64,000 bases of DNA from QKTW01 sp052161885 (GTDB lineage Bacteria; Bacteroidota; Bacteroidia; Chitinophagales; Chitinophagaceae): assembly GCA_052161885.1 (NCBI GenBank), contig CP197396.1, positions 1,116,001 through 1,180,000 of the forward strand, written 5' to 3'. This document shows positions 17,751-26,867 of the stretch, one piece after another. A program made the translations under genes and the position numbers. Below the pieces are notes generated by a model. That model saw nothing but the letters and a program-made list of their open reading frames with translations, made no database searches and was not told the DNA's origin. How positions within the stretch are numbered: the first letter of the stretch is position 1; each line of letters begins with the position of its first letter.

Positions 17751-19163
17751 ATGAACAATACATATACTGATCTCGTCCACCAGACCTTCGACTTTCCCCA
17801 GGAAGGCTTTGAAGTAAAAGATAATTACCTCCATTTTAATGGGCTGGATATGAAAAAGCTGATCGACAAATACGGGACGCCCTTCAAGCTCACGTTTTTG
17901 CCCAAAATCGGCATGCAGATCAACCGGGCCAAAAAGATGTTCGCAGATGCCATCAAAAAGCATCGTTATGATGGGAATTACTATTACTGCTACTGCACGA
18001 AAAGCTCACACTTTTCATTTATTGTAGAGGAAACCCTGAAGCACGGTGTGCACCTGGAAACATCCTTTGCCTACGATATCGAGATTGTAAAGCAGTTGTA
18101 TAACCGCAAGAAAATCACAAAAGATACGTATATCATTTGCAATGGCTTTAAAACTCGTCAGTATACACGCAACATTTCTCAGCTGATCAATTCCGGCTTT
18201 AAAAATGTGGTTCCCATACTGGATAACATCAATGAGTTTGAAGATTATAAGAAATCGATCCGCGCAAAAGATCCGGTAAACATTGGCCTGCGCATTGCCA
18301 CTGAAGAAGAACCTTCCTTTGATTTCTATACATCAAGGCTGGGTATCCGCAACCGTGATGTACTGGAATTTTATATCGACAAGATCAAAGGCAACGATAA
18401 GTTCCGCCTGAAGATGCTTCACTTCTTTATGAACAAGGGTATCAAAGATGATATCTACTACTGGAGCGAGCTGAACAAGGTGCTGACACTGTATTGCCAG
18501 CTGAAGAAAATATGCCCGGAACTGGAAGGCCTGAACATCGGCGGCGGTTTCCCGATCAAGCACTCGCTGGCATTTGATTATGACTATAACTACATGGTCA
18601 ACGAGATCATTTCTACCGTTAAAAAAGTCTGCAAACGCAATAAAGTAGACGTTCCGGATATATATACAGAATTCGGTTCATTTACTGTAGGTGAAAGTGG
18701 TGCTGTTATTTATAGTATCCTGGACGACAAACAGCAGAATGACCGTGAAATCTGGTATATGATCGACAGTTCTTTCATCACTACCCTGCCTGATACCTGG
18801 GGCATTGGTGAGAAATTCCTGTTACTGCCCATCAACAAATGGGACAAAGAGTACCAGGAAGTGCACCTGGGCGGTCTCACCTGCGACAGTCATGATTTCT
18901 ATACATCAGAAGAGCACATCAATGCGGTGTTTCTTCCGAAAATAGATAAAGAAAAAGCTGCCGAACCGCTTTATATCGGATTTTTCCACACCGGCGCTTA
19001 CCAGGATCAGCTGGCAGGTTACGGAGGTATCAAGCATTGTATGATCCCCTCACCCAAACATGTGGTGGTAGAATACAATAAAAACGGTGAGCTGGAAGAC
19101 TGGCTGTACGCCAAGGAACAAAGCCCCCAGAGCATGCTGAAAATACTGGGTTACATTAAATAG
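17751..19163 (+). CDS. speA: Biosynthetic arginine decarboxylase (group IV PLP-dependent)
   Basis: A 470-residue PLP enzyme of the alanine racemase-fold (fold III) decarboxylases. The PLP lysine is probably in YCYCTKSSHF (about residue 84). A glycine-rich phosphate-binding loop LNIGGGFPIKHSL occurs near 265, and the second active-site region GGLTCDSHDFY near 378 supplies the CDS motif. It makes agmatine from arginine for polyamine synthesis. In Bacteroidota this shorter SpeA replaces the long proteobacterial form. A -7-like TATTTTTG lies at 17700-17707. A terminator follows at 19183-19217. Confidence 0.88.
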   Translation: MNNTYTDLVHQTFDFPQEGFEVKDNYLHFNGLDMKKLIDKYGTPFKLTFLPKIGMQINRAKKMFADAIKKHRYDGNYYYCYCTKSSHFSFIVEETLKHGVHLETSFAYDIEIVKQLYNRKKITKDTYIICNGFKTRQYTRNISQLINSGFKNVVPILDNINEFEDYKKSIRAKDPVNIGLRIATEEEPSFDFYTSRLGIRNRDVLEFYIDKIKGNDKFRLKMLHFFMNKGIKDDIYYWSELNKVLTLYCQLKKICPELEGLNIGGGFPIKHSLAFDYDYNYMVNEIISTVKKVCKRNKVDVPDIYTEFGSFTVGESGAVIYSILDDKQQNDREIWYMIDSSFITTLPDTWGIGEKFLLLPINKWDKEYQEVHLGGLTCDSHDFYTSEEHINAVFLPKIDKEKAAEPLYIGFFHTGAYQDQLAGYGGIKHCMIPSPKHVVVEYNKNGELEDWLYAKEQSPQSMLKILGYIK

Positions 19164-19182
19164 CTTTCAATTGATTAATATT

Positions 19183-19217
19183 ACAGGCCTGCGATGAAAA
19201 GTCCGGGCCTGTTTTTT
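19183..19217 (+). terminator. Terminator after speA
   Basis: ACAGGCC (19183-19189) pairs with GGCCTGT (19206-19212), followed by a run of six T. It ends only 14 nt before the next start codon, leaving almost no space for a separate promoter for the following gene. Confidence 0.75.
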
Positions 19218-19231
19218 ATACATACATTACC

Positions 19232-19852
19232 ATGATAAGTATTCTTCTTACTCCTGAAACTGACCATCCCGACGAAGCGGAGATAATATCGCAGTGCCTG
19301 CAAAACGGCTTAGACCGGTTGCACCTGCGCAAACCCGGGTATACACAGGCAGATTATGACCGTTACATACGTCATATCGACAAAAACTACCATTCCCGCA
19401 TTGTGCTGCACAATGCCTTTGACCTGGTAAATGAATATCACCTCGGCGGTATTCATATGAATGCAGACATACGTCAGAACCCGTCTATGATCACACATAT
19501 CTGTTCACTGGCACCGGTACCGCTTTCTGCCTCTTTTCATACATGGGAGGAAATAGAAAATGATGAAATGTCGTACCAGTATGTCTTTATCAGCCCTGTG
19601 TTTCAAAGCATTTCCAAAAAAGACTATGGCCCTAATATAGACCTGGCGGGAGCGGCGGCATTTAAAGCTAAAACAGAAGCGCAGAACCGTTATTGCCCTT
19701 CCATCGTAGGACTTGGCGGCGTAGGTGCAGAGAATATAATGCAACTGAAGGATAACGATTTCGACGGAGCAGCTTTGCTAGGTGCTGTGTGGCTGGCAGC
19801 TGACCCCGTAAAGGCATTTACAGATATTATAGCTGCGCTGCAAGGCCATTAA
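19232..19852 (+). CDS. Thiamine phosphate synthase-like protein (ThiE/TenI family)
   Basis: A 206-residue TIM-barrel protein. LDRLHLRKPGYTQADYDRYI, RIVLHNAFDLVNEYHLGGIHMNA and FISPVFQSISKKDYGPN resemble ThiE/TenI; VGLGGVGAENIMQL is the C-terminal phosphate-binding turn. A complete ThiE is also encoded in the operon at 22913, so this copy may be a TenI-type aminotransferring/isomerase paralogue or a divergent ThiE. It is transcribed toward the thi operon and its 3' end overlaps the thiF 3' end by 26 nt. Transcription may depend on read-through of the speA terminator. Confidence 0.8.
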   Translation: MISILLTPETDHPDEAEIISQCLQNGLDRLHLRKPGYTQADYDRYIRHIDKNYHSRIVLHNAFDLVNEYHLGGIHMNADIRQNPSMITHICSLAPVPLSASFHTWEEIENDEMSYQYVFISPVFQSISKKDYGPNIDLAGAAAFKAKTEAQNRYCPSIVGLGGVGAENIMQLKDNDFDGAALLGAVWLAADPVKAFTDIIAALQGH

Positions 19853-20894
19853 TGCCGTGCTCCAGGTGGTACACCTTACGGAAGCCCTGTGTACGCAACC
19901 ATGATGCTACCTGTTTGCCCCGCTGGCCAAAAGCACAATAGATAACAGTTGTCCGCATGGGATCGAGCCTTTCGGTGGCGGTTTCAAAAGCGTAGAACGG
20001 AATATTTATCCCGCCTATATTATATTCGCAGTGTTCCTGTTCGTCTCTTATGTCCAGCAGCTGAACATTTTCCTGCAGCTGCATTTTCCGCAACTCATCA
20101 TAAGAAACAGAAATCACCGCGGCAGGCTGCGACATACAGGAAATAAGCGCCTGTGTAAGCCGCACAATATCTTTATTCTTTTCTACAGCGTTAAAACGGA
20201 ACTGCTGTATGTTCATCCGCAGCGAATCAACCGTAAGCAGTACACCGCTTAGTACCGCTCCTGCACCGGTTATCATTTTAAGTACTTCATTGGCCATCAT
20301 CGTGCCTATAATGCCGGGCAGAGTAGCAATTACACCGATGTCGGCACAATTGGGCATATCTGCCGGCACATCCGGGAACAGGCAGCGGTAAGTAGGACCA
20401 TCATTATAATTAAAAACAGAAACCTGTCCTTCAAAACGGTAAATGGCGCCGAATACAAGTGGCCTGCCGGAGATCACACAGGCATCGTTGATAAGATACC
20501 TACTGGAGAAATTATCCGTGCCATCTACAACGATATCATAATCTTTAAAAATATTCAGTGCATTAGCAGCGTCGATATTTCCATAAACATGAAAAACTGT
20601 GTGGGCATTCAGTTGCTGCAATTTTTCTGCTGCCGTTTCCGCTTTGTTATTGCCGGTATCATTCGTTCCGTACAATATCTGCCGCTGAAGATTAGATAAA
20701 TCCACGTTATCGCCATCTGCAATACCAATTGTCCCTACACCTGCAGCAACCAGGTATTGCAGCACAGGACAACCCAGGCCACCGGCACCGATAACCAGCA
20801 CCTTTGCACTTTTCAGTTTTCCCTGGCCTTCGGCACCTATTTCCGGCAGCAGAATATGCCGGCTATACCTGCTCTGTTCTTCGTTCGACAGCAT
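19827..20894 (-). CDS. thiF: ThiF/MoeB-type sulfur carrier adenylyltransferase with C-terminal rhodanese domain
   Basis: A 355-residue fusion. The N-terminal adenylation domain begins RYSRHILLPEIGAEGQGKL and has the ATP-binding GAGGLGCP near 36-43. The downstream Cys in MPNCADIGVIATLPG is in the position of the E1 catalytic Cys. From about residue 260 a rhodanese-like domain follows (VQLLDIRDEQEHCEYNIGG; active-site Cys in VIYCAFGQRGK). It should adenylate and thiolate the ThiS C-terminus. Last gene of the TPP-riboswitch operon, 12 nt after thiH. The 3' end overlaps the opposite-strand ThiE-like gene. Confidence 0.9.
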   Translation of the reverse strand: MLSNEEQSRYSRHILLPEIGAEGQGKLKSAKVLVIGAGGLGCPVLQYLVAAGVGTIGIADGDNVDLSNLQRQILYGTNDTGNNKAETAAEKLQQLNAHTVFHVYGNIDAANALNIFKDYDIVVDGTDNFSSRYLINDACVISGRPLVFGAIYRFEGQVSVFNYNDGPTYRCLFPDVPADMPNCADIGVIATLPGIIGTMMANEVLKMITGAGAVLSGVLLTVDSLRMNIQQFRFNAVEKNKDIVRLTQALISCMSQPAAVISVSYDELRKMQLQENVQLLDIRDEQEHCEYNIGGINIPFYAFETATERLDPMRTTVIYCAFGQRGKQVASWLRTQGFRKVYHLEHGINGLAAQL

Positions 20895-20906
20895 AAGACG
20901 ATAAAT

Positions 20907-22010
20907 TTACGAAAATACAGTCCAGTCTTTCCATACAGGCGTATACCCTTTCTGTAGCAGCATGGCGGCTACTTCTTCCGGACTGCGGCTGTCGTCTATT
21001 TCAAACTGTTCCAGTGATTCAGGCGCAACGGTATAACCACCGGGGTTTGTAGCCGATCCGGCGCTCATACTGGTGACGCCCAGTTGTATGATATGGTTGC
21101 GGAAATGTGCGTCTTCTCTTGTAGAAATAGACAATTCAAGTTCTTCATTAAAAATACGCCAGGCGCATATCAGTTGCACGAGTTCACGATCTGTAATAAC
21201 AACCTTTGGCTCTATCAGTCCTTCAGCGGGCCGCAAACGGGGAAAGGAAATGCTGTAACGTGTCTGCCAGTATTTTCTTTGGAGGTAATCCAGGTGCAAG
21301 GCCGTAAAGAAATTATCTGTACGCCAGTCTTCAAGCCCTATCAACGTACCGAGGCCGGCTTTGTGTATGCCTGCAGCACCAAGCCTGTCGGGCGTTTGCA
21401 GGCGGTAATCGAAATTTGACTTTTTTCCTTTGGGGTGATGCAGCTTGTAGTGTTCGCGGTTGTATGTCTCCTGGTATACCAATACGGCATGCAGGCCTTC
21501 ATTTACCAGCGTTGCATAATCCTCTGTGTCCAGCGGCTGCACCTCTATAGAAATATTTGCAAAATGCGGTTTTAAAATGCGTATGGCCTGCTGAAAATAT
21601 TCAATGCCTACTGTTTTATTTGCCTCACCGGTTACCAGCAATACATGATCGAAACCCTGAGCTTTCAGAAACGCTGCTTCCTGCAATATTTCTGCTCCGG
21701 TAAGTGTACGGCGCTTTATTTTATTGTCGAGGCTGAAACCGCAATAGGTGCAGATATTCTGGCATTCATTGGAAAGGTACAGCGGTACATACATCTGTAT
21801 CGTGCGGCCAAATCTTTTCTGTGTGAGCTTCTGGCTCAGCTGCGCCATTTCTTCCAGGAACGGTAACGCAGCCGGCGATATCAACGCTTTGAAATCTTCA
21901 AGGTCGCGACGTGTCTTTCCGAGTGCGGATTGCACATCTGATGCCGTTTTAGCATAGATGCTTTCCTGCACTTCATTCCATGAATAGCGGTTAAATATTT
22001 CGTCAAACAT
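20907..22010 (-). CDS. thiH: 2-iminoacetate synthase (radical SAM)
   Basis: A 367-residue radical SAM enzyme with the cluster motif CQNICTYCGF (CxxxCxxC). Conserved ThiH features include VLLVTGEANK, YQETYNREHYKLHHPKGKKS and SAGSATNPGGY. It cleaves tyrosine to give dehydroglycine for the thiazole ring; this oxygen-sensitive route replaces the glycine oxidase ThiO. It follows thiG after a 132-bp gap, the largest internal gap in the downstream half of the operon. Confidence 0.94.
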   Translation of the reverse strand: MFDEIFNRYSWNEVQESIYAKTASDVQSALGKTRRDLEDFKALISPAALPFLEEMAQLSQKLTQKRFGRTIQMYVPLYLSNECQNICTYCGFSLDNKIKRRTLTGAEILQEAAFLKAQGFDHVLLVTGEANKTVGIEYFQQAIRILKPHFANISIEVQPLDTEDYATLVNEGLHAVLVYQETYNREHYKLHHPKGKKSNFDYRLQTPDRLGAAGIHKAGLGTLIGLEDWRTDNFFTALHLDYLQRKYWQTRYSISFPRLRPAEGLIEPKVVITDRELVQLICAWRIFNEELELSISTREDAHFRNHIIQLGVTSMSAGSATNPGGYTVAPESLEQFEIDDSRSPEEVAAMLLQKGYTPVWKDWTVFS

Positions 22011-22142
22011 GATAACAAGCTTTTACTTACAGCATCTCACTCCGGGAAAAATGTAACGCAAGGTTGTGCTGTGAAATGTATTACTACTATAAAGCATCGT
22101 TGCGTCGCACTCTTGTACGCCGGGCGCTCTATGCAGCAATAC

Positions 22143-22916
22143 TCAATTCAAAAAATCTGTCAGCGGACTGCTGGCCGTTGCTTTTTCATTTACAGCGCCT
22201 AGCCCGGATGTATAAGCCATTCGGCCCGCAATTACTGCCTGCCGGAATGCATGAGCCATCCGCACCGGGTCGCCCGCTACGGCAATGGCAGTATTTACCA
22301 GTACTGCATCTGCCCCCAGTTCCATGGCAGCAGCAGCATGGCTTGGCGCACCAATGCCTGCATCCACCACTACCGGAACACTGCTCTGCTCTATGATGAT
22401 CTGTAAAAAATCAACTGTTTTCAATCCTTTATTGCTGCCTATCGGCGAGCCCAGCGGCATAACAGCAGCTACGCCCACATCTTCCAGCCGCTTGCACAAT
22501 ACAGGGTCGGCATGGATGTACGGCAATACTATAAAACCGTCCTTCACCAGCTCTTCTGCGGCCAGCAAGGTTTCTATAGGATCAGGCATCAGGTAGCGCG
22601 GGTCCGGGTGAATTTCAAGCTTCAGCCAGTTTGTCTGCAATGCTTCACGTGCCATCTTCGCGGCAAACACAGCTTCGGCTGCATTCCGTGCACCGGAAGT
22701 ATTGGGCAGCAGGTTAATCTGCGGCTGTTGCAGGTATGGTAATATATCATCTTCTTCCGGCTGCTGCAGATCTATCCGGCGCAGTGCTACTGTCACCAGT
22801 TCCGTTCCCGATGCAATAACAGCATCAGCCATTTTCCTATGGTTACCGAATTTTCCCGTGCCCATGAAAAGCCTTGATGAGAAGGGCTTTCCGGCGATGA
22901 TCAGTTCGTCGTTCAT
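22143..22916 (-). CDS. thiG: Thiazole synthase
   Basis: A 257-residue TIM-barrel enzyme. LIIAGKPFSSRLFMGTGKF is the canonical N-terminus, the Schiff-base lysine is in NWLKLEIHPDPRYL, and MPLGSPIGSNKGL and VVDAGIGAPSHAAAAMELGADAVLVNTAIA are the conserved phosphate-binding stretches. It condenses DXP, dehydroglycine and ThiS-thiocarboxylate. Overlaps the thiE start region by 4 nt. Confidence 0.96.
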   Translation of the reverse strand: MNDELIIAGKPFSSRLFMGTGKFGNHRKMADAVIASGTELVTVALRRIDLQQPEEDDILPYLQQPQINLLPNTSGARNAAEAVFAAKMAREALQTNWLKLEIHPDPRYLMPDPIETLLAAEELVKDGFIVLPYIHADPVLCKRLEDVGVAAVMPLGSPIGSNKGLKTVDFLQIIIEQSSVPVVVDAGIGAPSHAAAAMELGADAVLVNTAIAVAGDPVRMAHAFRQAVIAGRMAYTSGLGAVNEKATASSPLTDFLN

Positions 22917-23548
22917 TGTGTTATATAATTAAACTGCCTGCATGTCTGGCGCAGCGCTTTTGCTGCCAGCACCGGATCGGAGGCATTGGTAATAGCACCC
23001 GACACCGCTACGCCATGCAACCCGGCGGCCAGCAATGAATCTATATCCTGCAGCGCTATTCCCCCAATAGCTATTACCGGAGGCACCTGCAGGTTCCTGT
23101 TATTTAACGCGGTAAATATCTGTTCATAGCCTTCGAGCCCTATGATGGGACTCAGGTTTTGTTTGGTAGTGGTAAACCGGAAAGGGCCAAGTCCTATATA
23201 ATCTATCGGTTCGTTGGACAGGCGGATGATGTCCTCCAGTGTATTTGCCGTACTGCCGATGATAAACTGGTCGCCGAGTATCTCCCTTGCTTTGGAAGGC
23301 GGCATATCGTTCCTGCCCAGGTGCACACCATCAGCACCGGTATCCAGTGCCAGCGATACGTTGTCATTGATAATAAAAGTAGCGCCGTATTTTTTACAGG
23401 TCTCCTTTACTTCCATTGCAACCTCGGCATATGTTTCAAAGTCTACGTCTTTCAGACGCAATTGTATCCAGTCTGCTCCACCCTGGCAAGCTTGTTCGGC
23501 AAGGGCATCCGATGTGGTAATGTAGTGCAGACGGCTGATGTATTTCAT
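22913..23548 (-). CDS. thiE: Thiamine phosphate synthase
   Basis: A 211-residue ThiE: DWIQLRLKDVDFETYAEVA, ATFIINDNVSLALDTGADGVHLGRNDM, IIGSTANT, YIGLGPFRFTTTKQN and VIAIGGIALQDI are all recognisable. It joins HMP-PP and thiazole phosphate. Start and stop overlap the thiD and thiG genes by 4 nt each, so the three are translationally coupled. Confidence 0.95.
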   Translation of the reverse strand: MKYISRLHYITTSDALAEQACQGGADWIQLRLKDVDFETYAEVAMEVKETCKKYGATFIINDNVSLALDTGADGVHLGRNDMPPSKAREILGDQFIIGSTANTLEDIIRLSNEPIDYIGLGPFRFTTTKQNLSPIIGLEGYEQIFTALNNRNLQVPPVIAIGGIALQDIDSLLAAGLHGVAVSGAITNASDPVLAAKALRQTCRQFNYITQ

Positions 23549-24306
23549 AATGTTGTTTTTAAATGATGGCCTAATAATGTTTCATTGCTGGCAAGAAAGG
23601 TGTGTGTATACCTGTTTGCCATCGCTCCCGCACTAACAATATCATGCCCGAGTGCTGTTGCTGCCGCCAGTGCTGATGACAGCACGCAGCCACTGCCATG
23701 CTTCTCCCCGTGCTCCAGCCACACATTTGTATAATAATGTTGTGTACCGTTGCTGTACAGTATATCTGTAGCCATTTGCATTTCTTTGCTATGGCCGCCC
23801 TTCAGGTAAATATTACATTTTGTGCTGTACGATTTTAATTTTTCATCAAGATCATTTTCCCCAAATAGCTGTTCTGCTTCCGGGATATTAGGTGTGATGC
23901 AATACAGCTGCGGTAACAATGTTTCCACATAAGCTGCACCATTGCTGTGAAAACAGAAGCCCGCACTGGCTTTCAGCACCGGGTCAAAAAAGATCTTTAC
24001 ACCGGGTATGTTCTGATGCAGGTAATGCAACAAGTACAGCAATACTTCAAAGCTTTCCACGAGGCCTATCTTTACACATTTCACATCAAAGCGCTCCAGC
24101 TGCAATGCTATCTGTCTTGTGATTTTATCAGGGCGTATCCAGTCCGCACTTTCAAAATGAATATCATTCTGAAATGTAAGTGCAGTCATTACTCCCAAAC
24201 CATATACACCGCAGTTTTCCAGCGTCTTTATATCCGACAACAGGCCGGCCCCGGCACTTGGATCAAAGCCGGCAATACTGAGCACGTATGTTTTTTGTGT
24301 ATTCAT
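23545..24306 (-). CDS. thiD: Hydroxymethylpyrimidine (phosphate) kinase
   Basis: A 253-residue ribokinase-fold kinase. The start is placed at the ATG at 24306 (MNTQKTYVLSIAGFDPSAGAG), because the upstream extension of 37 residues lacks family similarity and overlaps a repeat. SIAGFDPSAGAGLLSDIKT is the ThiD signature; ITPNIPEAEQL and HGSGCVLSSALAAATALGHD are the ATP-binding and anion-hole motifs. It phosphorylates HMP and HMP-P. A 260-bp repeat-containing gap separates it from thiC. Confidence 0.93.
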   Translation of the reverse strand: MNTQKTYVLSIAGFDPSAGAGLLSDIKTLENCGVYGLGVMTALTFQNDIHFESADWIRPDKITRQIALQLERFDVKCVKIGLVESFEVLLYLLHYLHQNIPGVKIFFDPVLKASAGFCFHSNGAAYVETLLPQLYCITPNIPEAEQLFGENDLDEKLKSYSTKCNIYLKGGHSKEMQMATDILYSNGTQHYYTNVWLEHGEKHGSGCVLSSALAAATALGHDIVSAGAMANRYTHTFLASNETLLGHHLKTTL

Positions 24307-24480
24307 TTTTTCTCGCAAAGAGCGCAAAGGAGCAGCGTTCGCAAAGTGGTTGTTTAATAATTTTCTCACAGCAGCACAGCGACGCAACGTTTTCTTGTTT
24401 ATAACCTTACGTTTCACTTAGTTGTTTCTCGCAACGGCGCTAAGACGCAACGATTGTTTTCTCACGGCGGCGCAACGGCA
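24307..24480. repeat. Dispersed short repeat sequence (GC-rich, gcgagaaaa-type) in the thi operon
   Basis: The gap between thiC and thiD holds words such as TCTCGCAAAGAGCGC (24311-24325) and TTTTCTCACGGCGGC (24457-24471). Both recur, in reverse complement, in the intergenic region at 53371-53385 and 53339-53353. The unit looks like TTTTCTCGC followed by GC-rich variable words. It is probably a dispersed intergenic repeat family of this genome. Confidence 0.6.
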
Positions 24481-24566
24481 CAGCGCTTATATTACTTGTC
24501 TCATATCTCACGTTTGACGTTTCACATTTCACCATTAGCTAATCAGCTAATTTGCCAATCAGTTAA

Positions 24567-26423
24567 TTAATTATAAATCTCCCCTCCCTGCGCTGCAAAT
24601 TCGCGTGCTTTTTCCTGCATACCTTTTTCCTGTTCTGCTGCATAAGTGCGTATATCCTGCGTTATTTTCATAGAACAGAAATGCGGTCCGCACATAGAGC
24701 AGAAATGGGCAACTTTGGCGCCATCAGCCGGTAATGTTTCATCGTGGAATGAACGTGCGGTTTCCGGATCAAGAGAGAGGTTGAATTGGTCTTCCCAGCG
24801 AAACTCAAAACGGGCTTTGCTCAATGCGTTGTCCCTGTATTGTGTACCCGGATGACCTTTTGCCAGGTCGGCAGCATGTGCAGCAATTTTATATGCGATA
24901 ATACCGTCTTTCACATCTTTTTTATTCGGCAGACCGAGGTGCTCTTTCGGTGTTACATAACAAAGCATCGCCGTACCAAACCAGCCGATCATAGCCGCAC
25001 CAATGGCCGATGTAATATGATCGTAGCCCGGTGCAATGTCTGTTGTGAGTGGGCCAAGCGTATAGAAAGGCGCTTCGTGGCATTCTTTCAGCTGCTTGTC
25101 CATATTCTCTTTGATCAGGTGCATCGGCACATGTCCCGGCCCTTCGATCATCACCTGTACATCATGTTTCCAGGCTATTTTCGTCAGTTCCCCCAATGTT
25201 TCCAGCTCGGCAAACTGCGCTGCATCATTGGCATCTGCTATAGATCCCGGACGCAATCCGTCACCCAATGAAAAGCTTACATCATAAGCTTTCATGATCT
25301 CGCAGATCTCTTCAAAATGTGTATACAGGAAGTTTTCCTTATGATGTGCCAGGCACCATTTGGCCATGATGCTGCCGCCACGCGACACGATGCCTGTCAT
25401 GCGTTTGGCTGTGAGCGGTATATAACGCAGCAGTACGCCTGCATGTATGGTAAAATAATCCACGCCCTGTTCTGCCTGTTCTATCAGCGTATCACGGAAT
25501 ATTTCCCATGTGAGGTCTTCTGCTTTGCCATTTACTTTTTCCAATGCCTGGTATATAGGCACTGTACCTACCGGCACCGGACAATTGCGAATGATCCATT
25601 CACGTGTTTCATGTATGTTCGGTCCTGTAGAAAGATCCATCAGTGTATCGCCGCCCCAATAACAGCTCCACACTGCTTTTTCCACTTCTTCTTCTATACT
25701 GGATGTTACGGCCGAGTTGCCGATGTTTGTATTGATCTTCACAAGGAAATTGCGACCAATGATCATCGGCTCTGCTTCCGGGTGATTAATATTTGCGGGA
25801 ATGATCGCTCTTCCTTCTGCTACTTCTTTACGTACAAATTCCGGTGTGATATGTGTAGCCGGGACATTTGCACCCAGCGGCTCCCCTTTGTGTTGCTGCC
25901 AGAGTGCATCATCGCGACGAAGTTCCTGTACGCGCTGATTTTCGCGGATGGCAATGTATTCCATCTCCGGTGTGATAATGCCTTTACGCGCATAGTGCAA
26001 CTGCGATACATTCTGCCCTGCCTTTGCCTTGTAAGGCAACTGTATATGGTCAAACTGCAGCTCTTTCAGCTTCGGTTCCTGCAGGCGCTCATTGCTGTAA
26101 TGTGAGGTAAACGCATCCAGTTTTTCTACATCTCCACGATCGCGTATCCACTGCTCACGCAGGCGTGGCAAGCCTTTCCGGATATCAATATTTATGTCCG
26201 GATCTGTATAGGCACCGCTGGTATCATATATAGTAACAGGCGGATTGGCTATTTCTTCTTTGATGCCAAATGTGTTTGTAACCGTTGGGCTCACAGATAT
26301 TTCCTTCATCCCTACTGCTATGTCAAACAACGACCCTTGTACATATACTTTTTTTGTATTAGGCTGTTGTACCGGCCGTATGCCTTGCTGCGCCTCAAAT
26401 TCCGGCGCCTGTTGCTTTTTCAT
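24567..26423 (-). CDS. thiC: Phosphomethylpyrimidine synthase (radical SAM)
   Basis: A 618-residue ThiC. The C-terminal cluster motif is CSMCGPHFC. KKVYVQGSLFDIAVGMKEI opens the ThiC domain, and WCLAHHKENFLYTHFEEICEIMKAYDVSFSLGDGLRPGS and MIEGPGHVPMHLIKENM are strongly conserved. It converts AIR to HMP-P. The start is placed at the ATG at 26423; an alternative GTG at 26498, overlapping the thiS stop by 8 nt, would add 25 residues including CCSIC, which I consider less likely. Confidence 0.95.
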   Translation of the reverse strand: MKKQQAPEFEAQQGIRPVQQPNTKKVYVQGSLFDIAVGMKEISVSPTVTNTFGIKEEIANPPVTIYDTSGAYTDPDINIDIRKGLPRLREQWIRDRGDVEKLDAFTSHYSNERLQEPKLKELQFDHIQLPYKAKAGQNVSQLHYARKGIITPEMEYIAIRENQRVQELRRDDALWQQHKGEPLGANVPATHITPEFVRKEVAEGRAIIPANINHPEAEPMIIGRNFLVKINTNIGNSAVTSSIEEEVEKAVWSCYWGGDTLMDLSTGPNIHETREWIIRNCPVPVGTVPIYQALEKVNGKAEDLTWEIFRDTLIEQAEQGVDYFTIHAGVLLRYIPLTAKRMTGIVSRGGSIMAKWCLAHHKENFLYTHFEEICEIMKAYDVSFSLGDGLRPGSIADANDAAQFAELETLGELTKIAWKHDVQVMIEGPGHVPMHLIKENMDKQLKECHEAPFYTLGPLTTDIAPGYDHITSAIGAAMIGWFGTAMLCYVTPKEHLGLPNKKDVKDGIIAYKIAAHAADLAKGHPGTQYRDNALSKARFEFRWEDQFNLSLDPETARSFHDETLPADGAKVAHFCSMCGPHFCSMKITQDIRTYAAEQEKGMQEKAREFAAQGGEIYN

Positions 26424-26490
26424 TTGTGCTGAATTAAATGGTGATTTGCAAATGGAACAGCAGCTGCCGTTCCGGTAAACGTCAGATGTT

Positions 26491-26694
26491 TTAGCCACCT
26501 TGTGCGGCGCGTATCAGTGTAAGCCGGTCATCGGGCTGCAACGCATGTGCATCCCAGTCCTGCCTGGAAATGATGTTGTTATTAACCGCAATGGCAGTGC
26601 CTTGCAGCGCAGTTATATCCAGCAATTGCAGCACCTCCGTAACGGTGGCTGTGGCCGGTATTTCCTGCAGTTTACTGTTGATATAGATATGCAT
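26491..26694 (-). CDS. thiS: Sulfur carrier protein ThiS
   Basis: A 67-residue ubiquitin-like protein, start at the ATG at 26694 (MHIYINSKLQEIPATATV). IAVNNNIISRQDWDAHALQPDDRLTLIRAAQGG ends in the Gly-Gly needed for adenylation and thiocarboxylation by ThiF. First gene of the operon, about 80 nt after the TPP riboswitch. Confidence 0.93.
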   Translation of the reverse strand: MHIYINSKLQEIPATATVTEVLQLLDITALQGTAIAVNNNIISRQDWDAHALQPDDRLTLIRAAQGG

Positions 26695-26774
26695 ACAACG
26701 GTGTTGTAAGTAAAAAAAATCAGACAATAAACTTTAAAGGAATGATATGAGATATGATAGCTGCCGGAGCAACT

Positions 26775-26856
26775 GCTTTTCCCTACGCAGGCATAACCCT
26801 GATCAGGTAAAGGGTATAATCTCAGCCTCATTGTTTTTGAGGCACCCCTAAAGTTT
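26775..26856 (-). promoter_or_regulatory. TPP riboswitch (thi box) controlling the thiSCDEGHF operon
   Basis: On the minus strand the sequence runs AGGGGTGCC, a variable P3 arm, GGCTGAGA, TTATACCC, ACCTGATCAGGGTTATGCC, and ends GCGTAGGGA. This is the full thi-box order. The P3 arm is short (CTCAAAAACAATGAG). It lies in the 5' leader of thiS. Because Bacteroidota seldom use strong Shine-Dalgarno sites, control of transcription termination or of start-site access are both possible; I did not find a clear terminator after it. Confidence 0.97.
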
Positions 26857-26867
26857 CTTTACGGAGA

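Noticed and set aside
22011..22142. Extra gene or riboswitch in the gap between thiG and thiH
   Set aside because: Only a GC-rich word resembling the dispersed repeats is present (TTGCGTCGCAC); no aptamer or ORF is supported.
26424..26498. ThiC start at GTG 26498 with 25 extra residues including CCSIC
   Set aside because: Family members start near the KKVYVQG segment, and an ATG at 26423 is close to that point; the overlap with the thiS stop is weak evidence alone.
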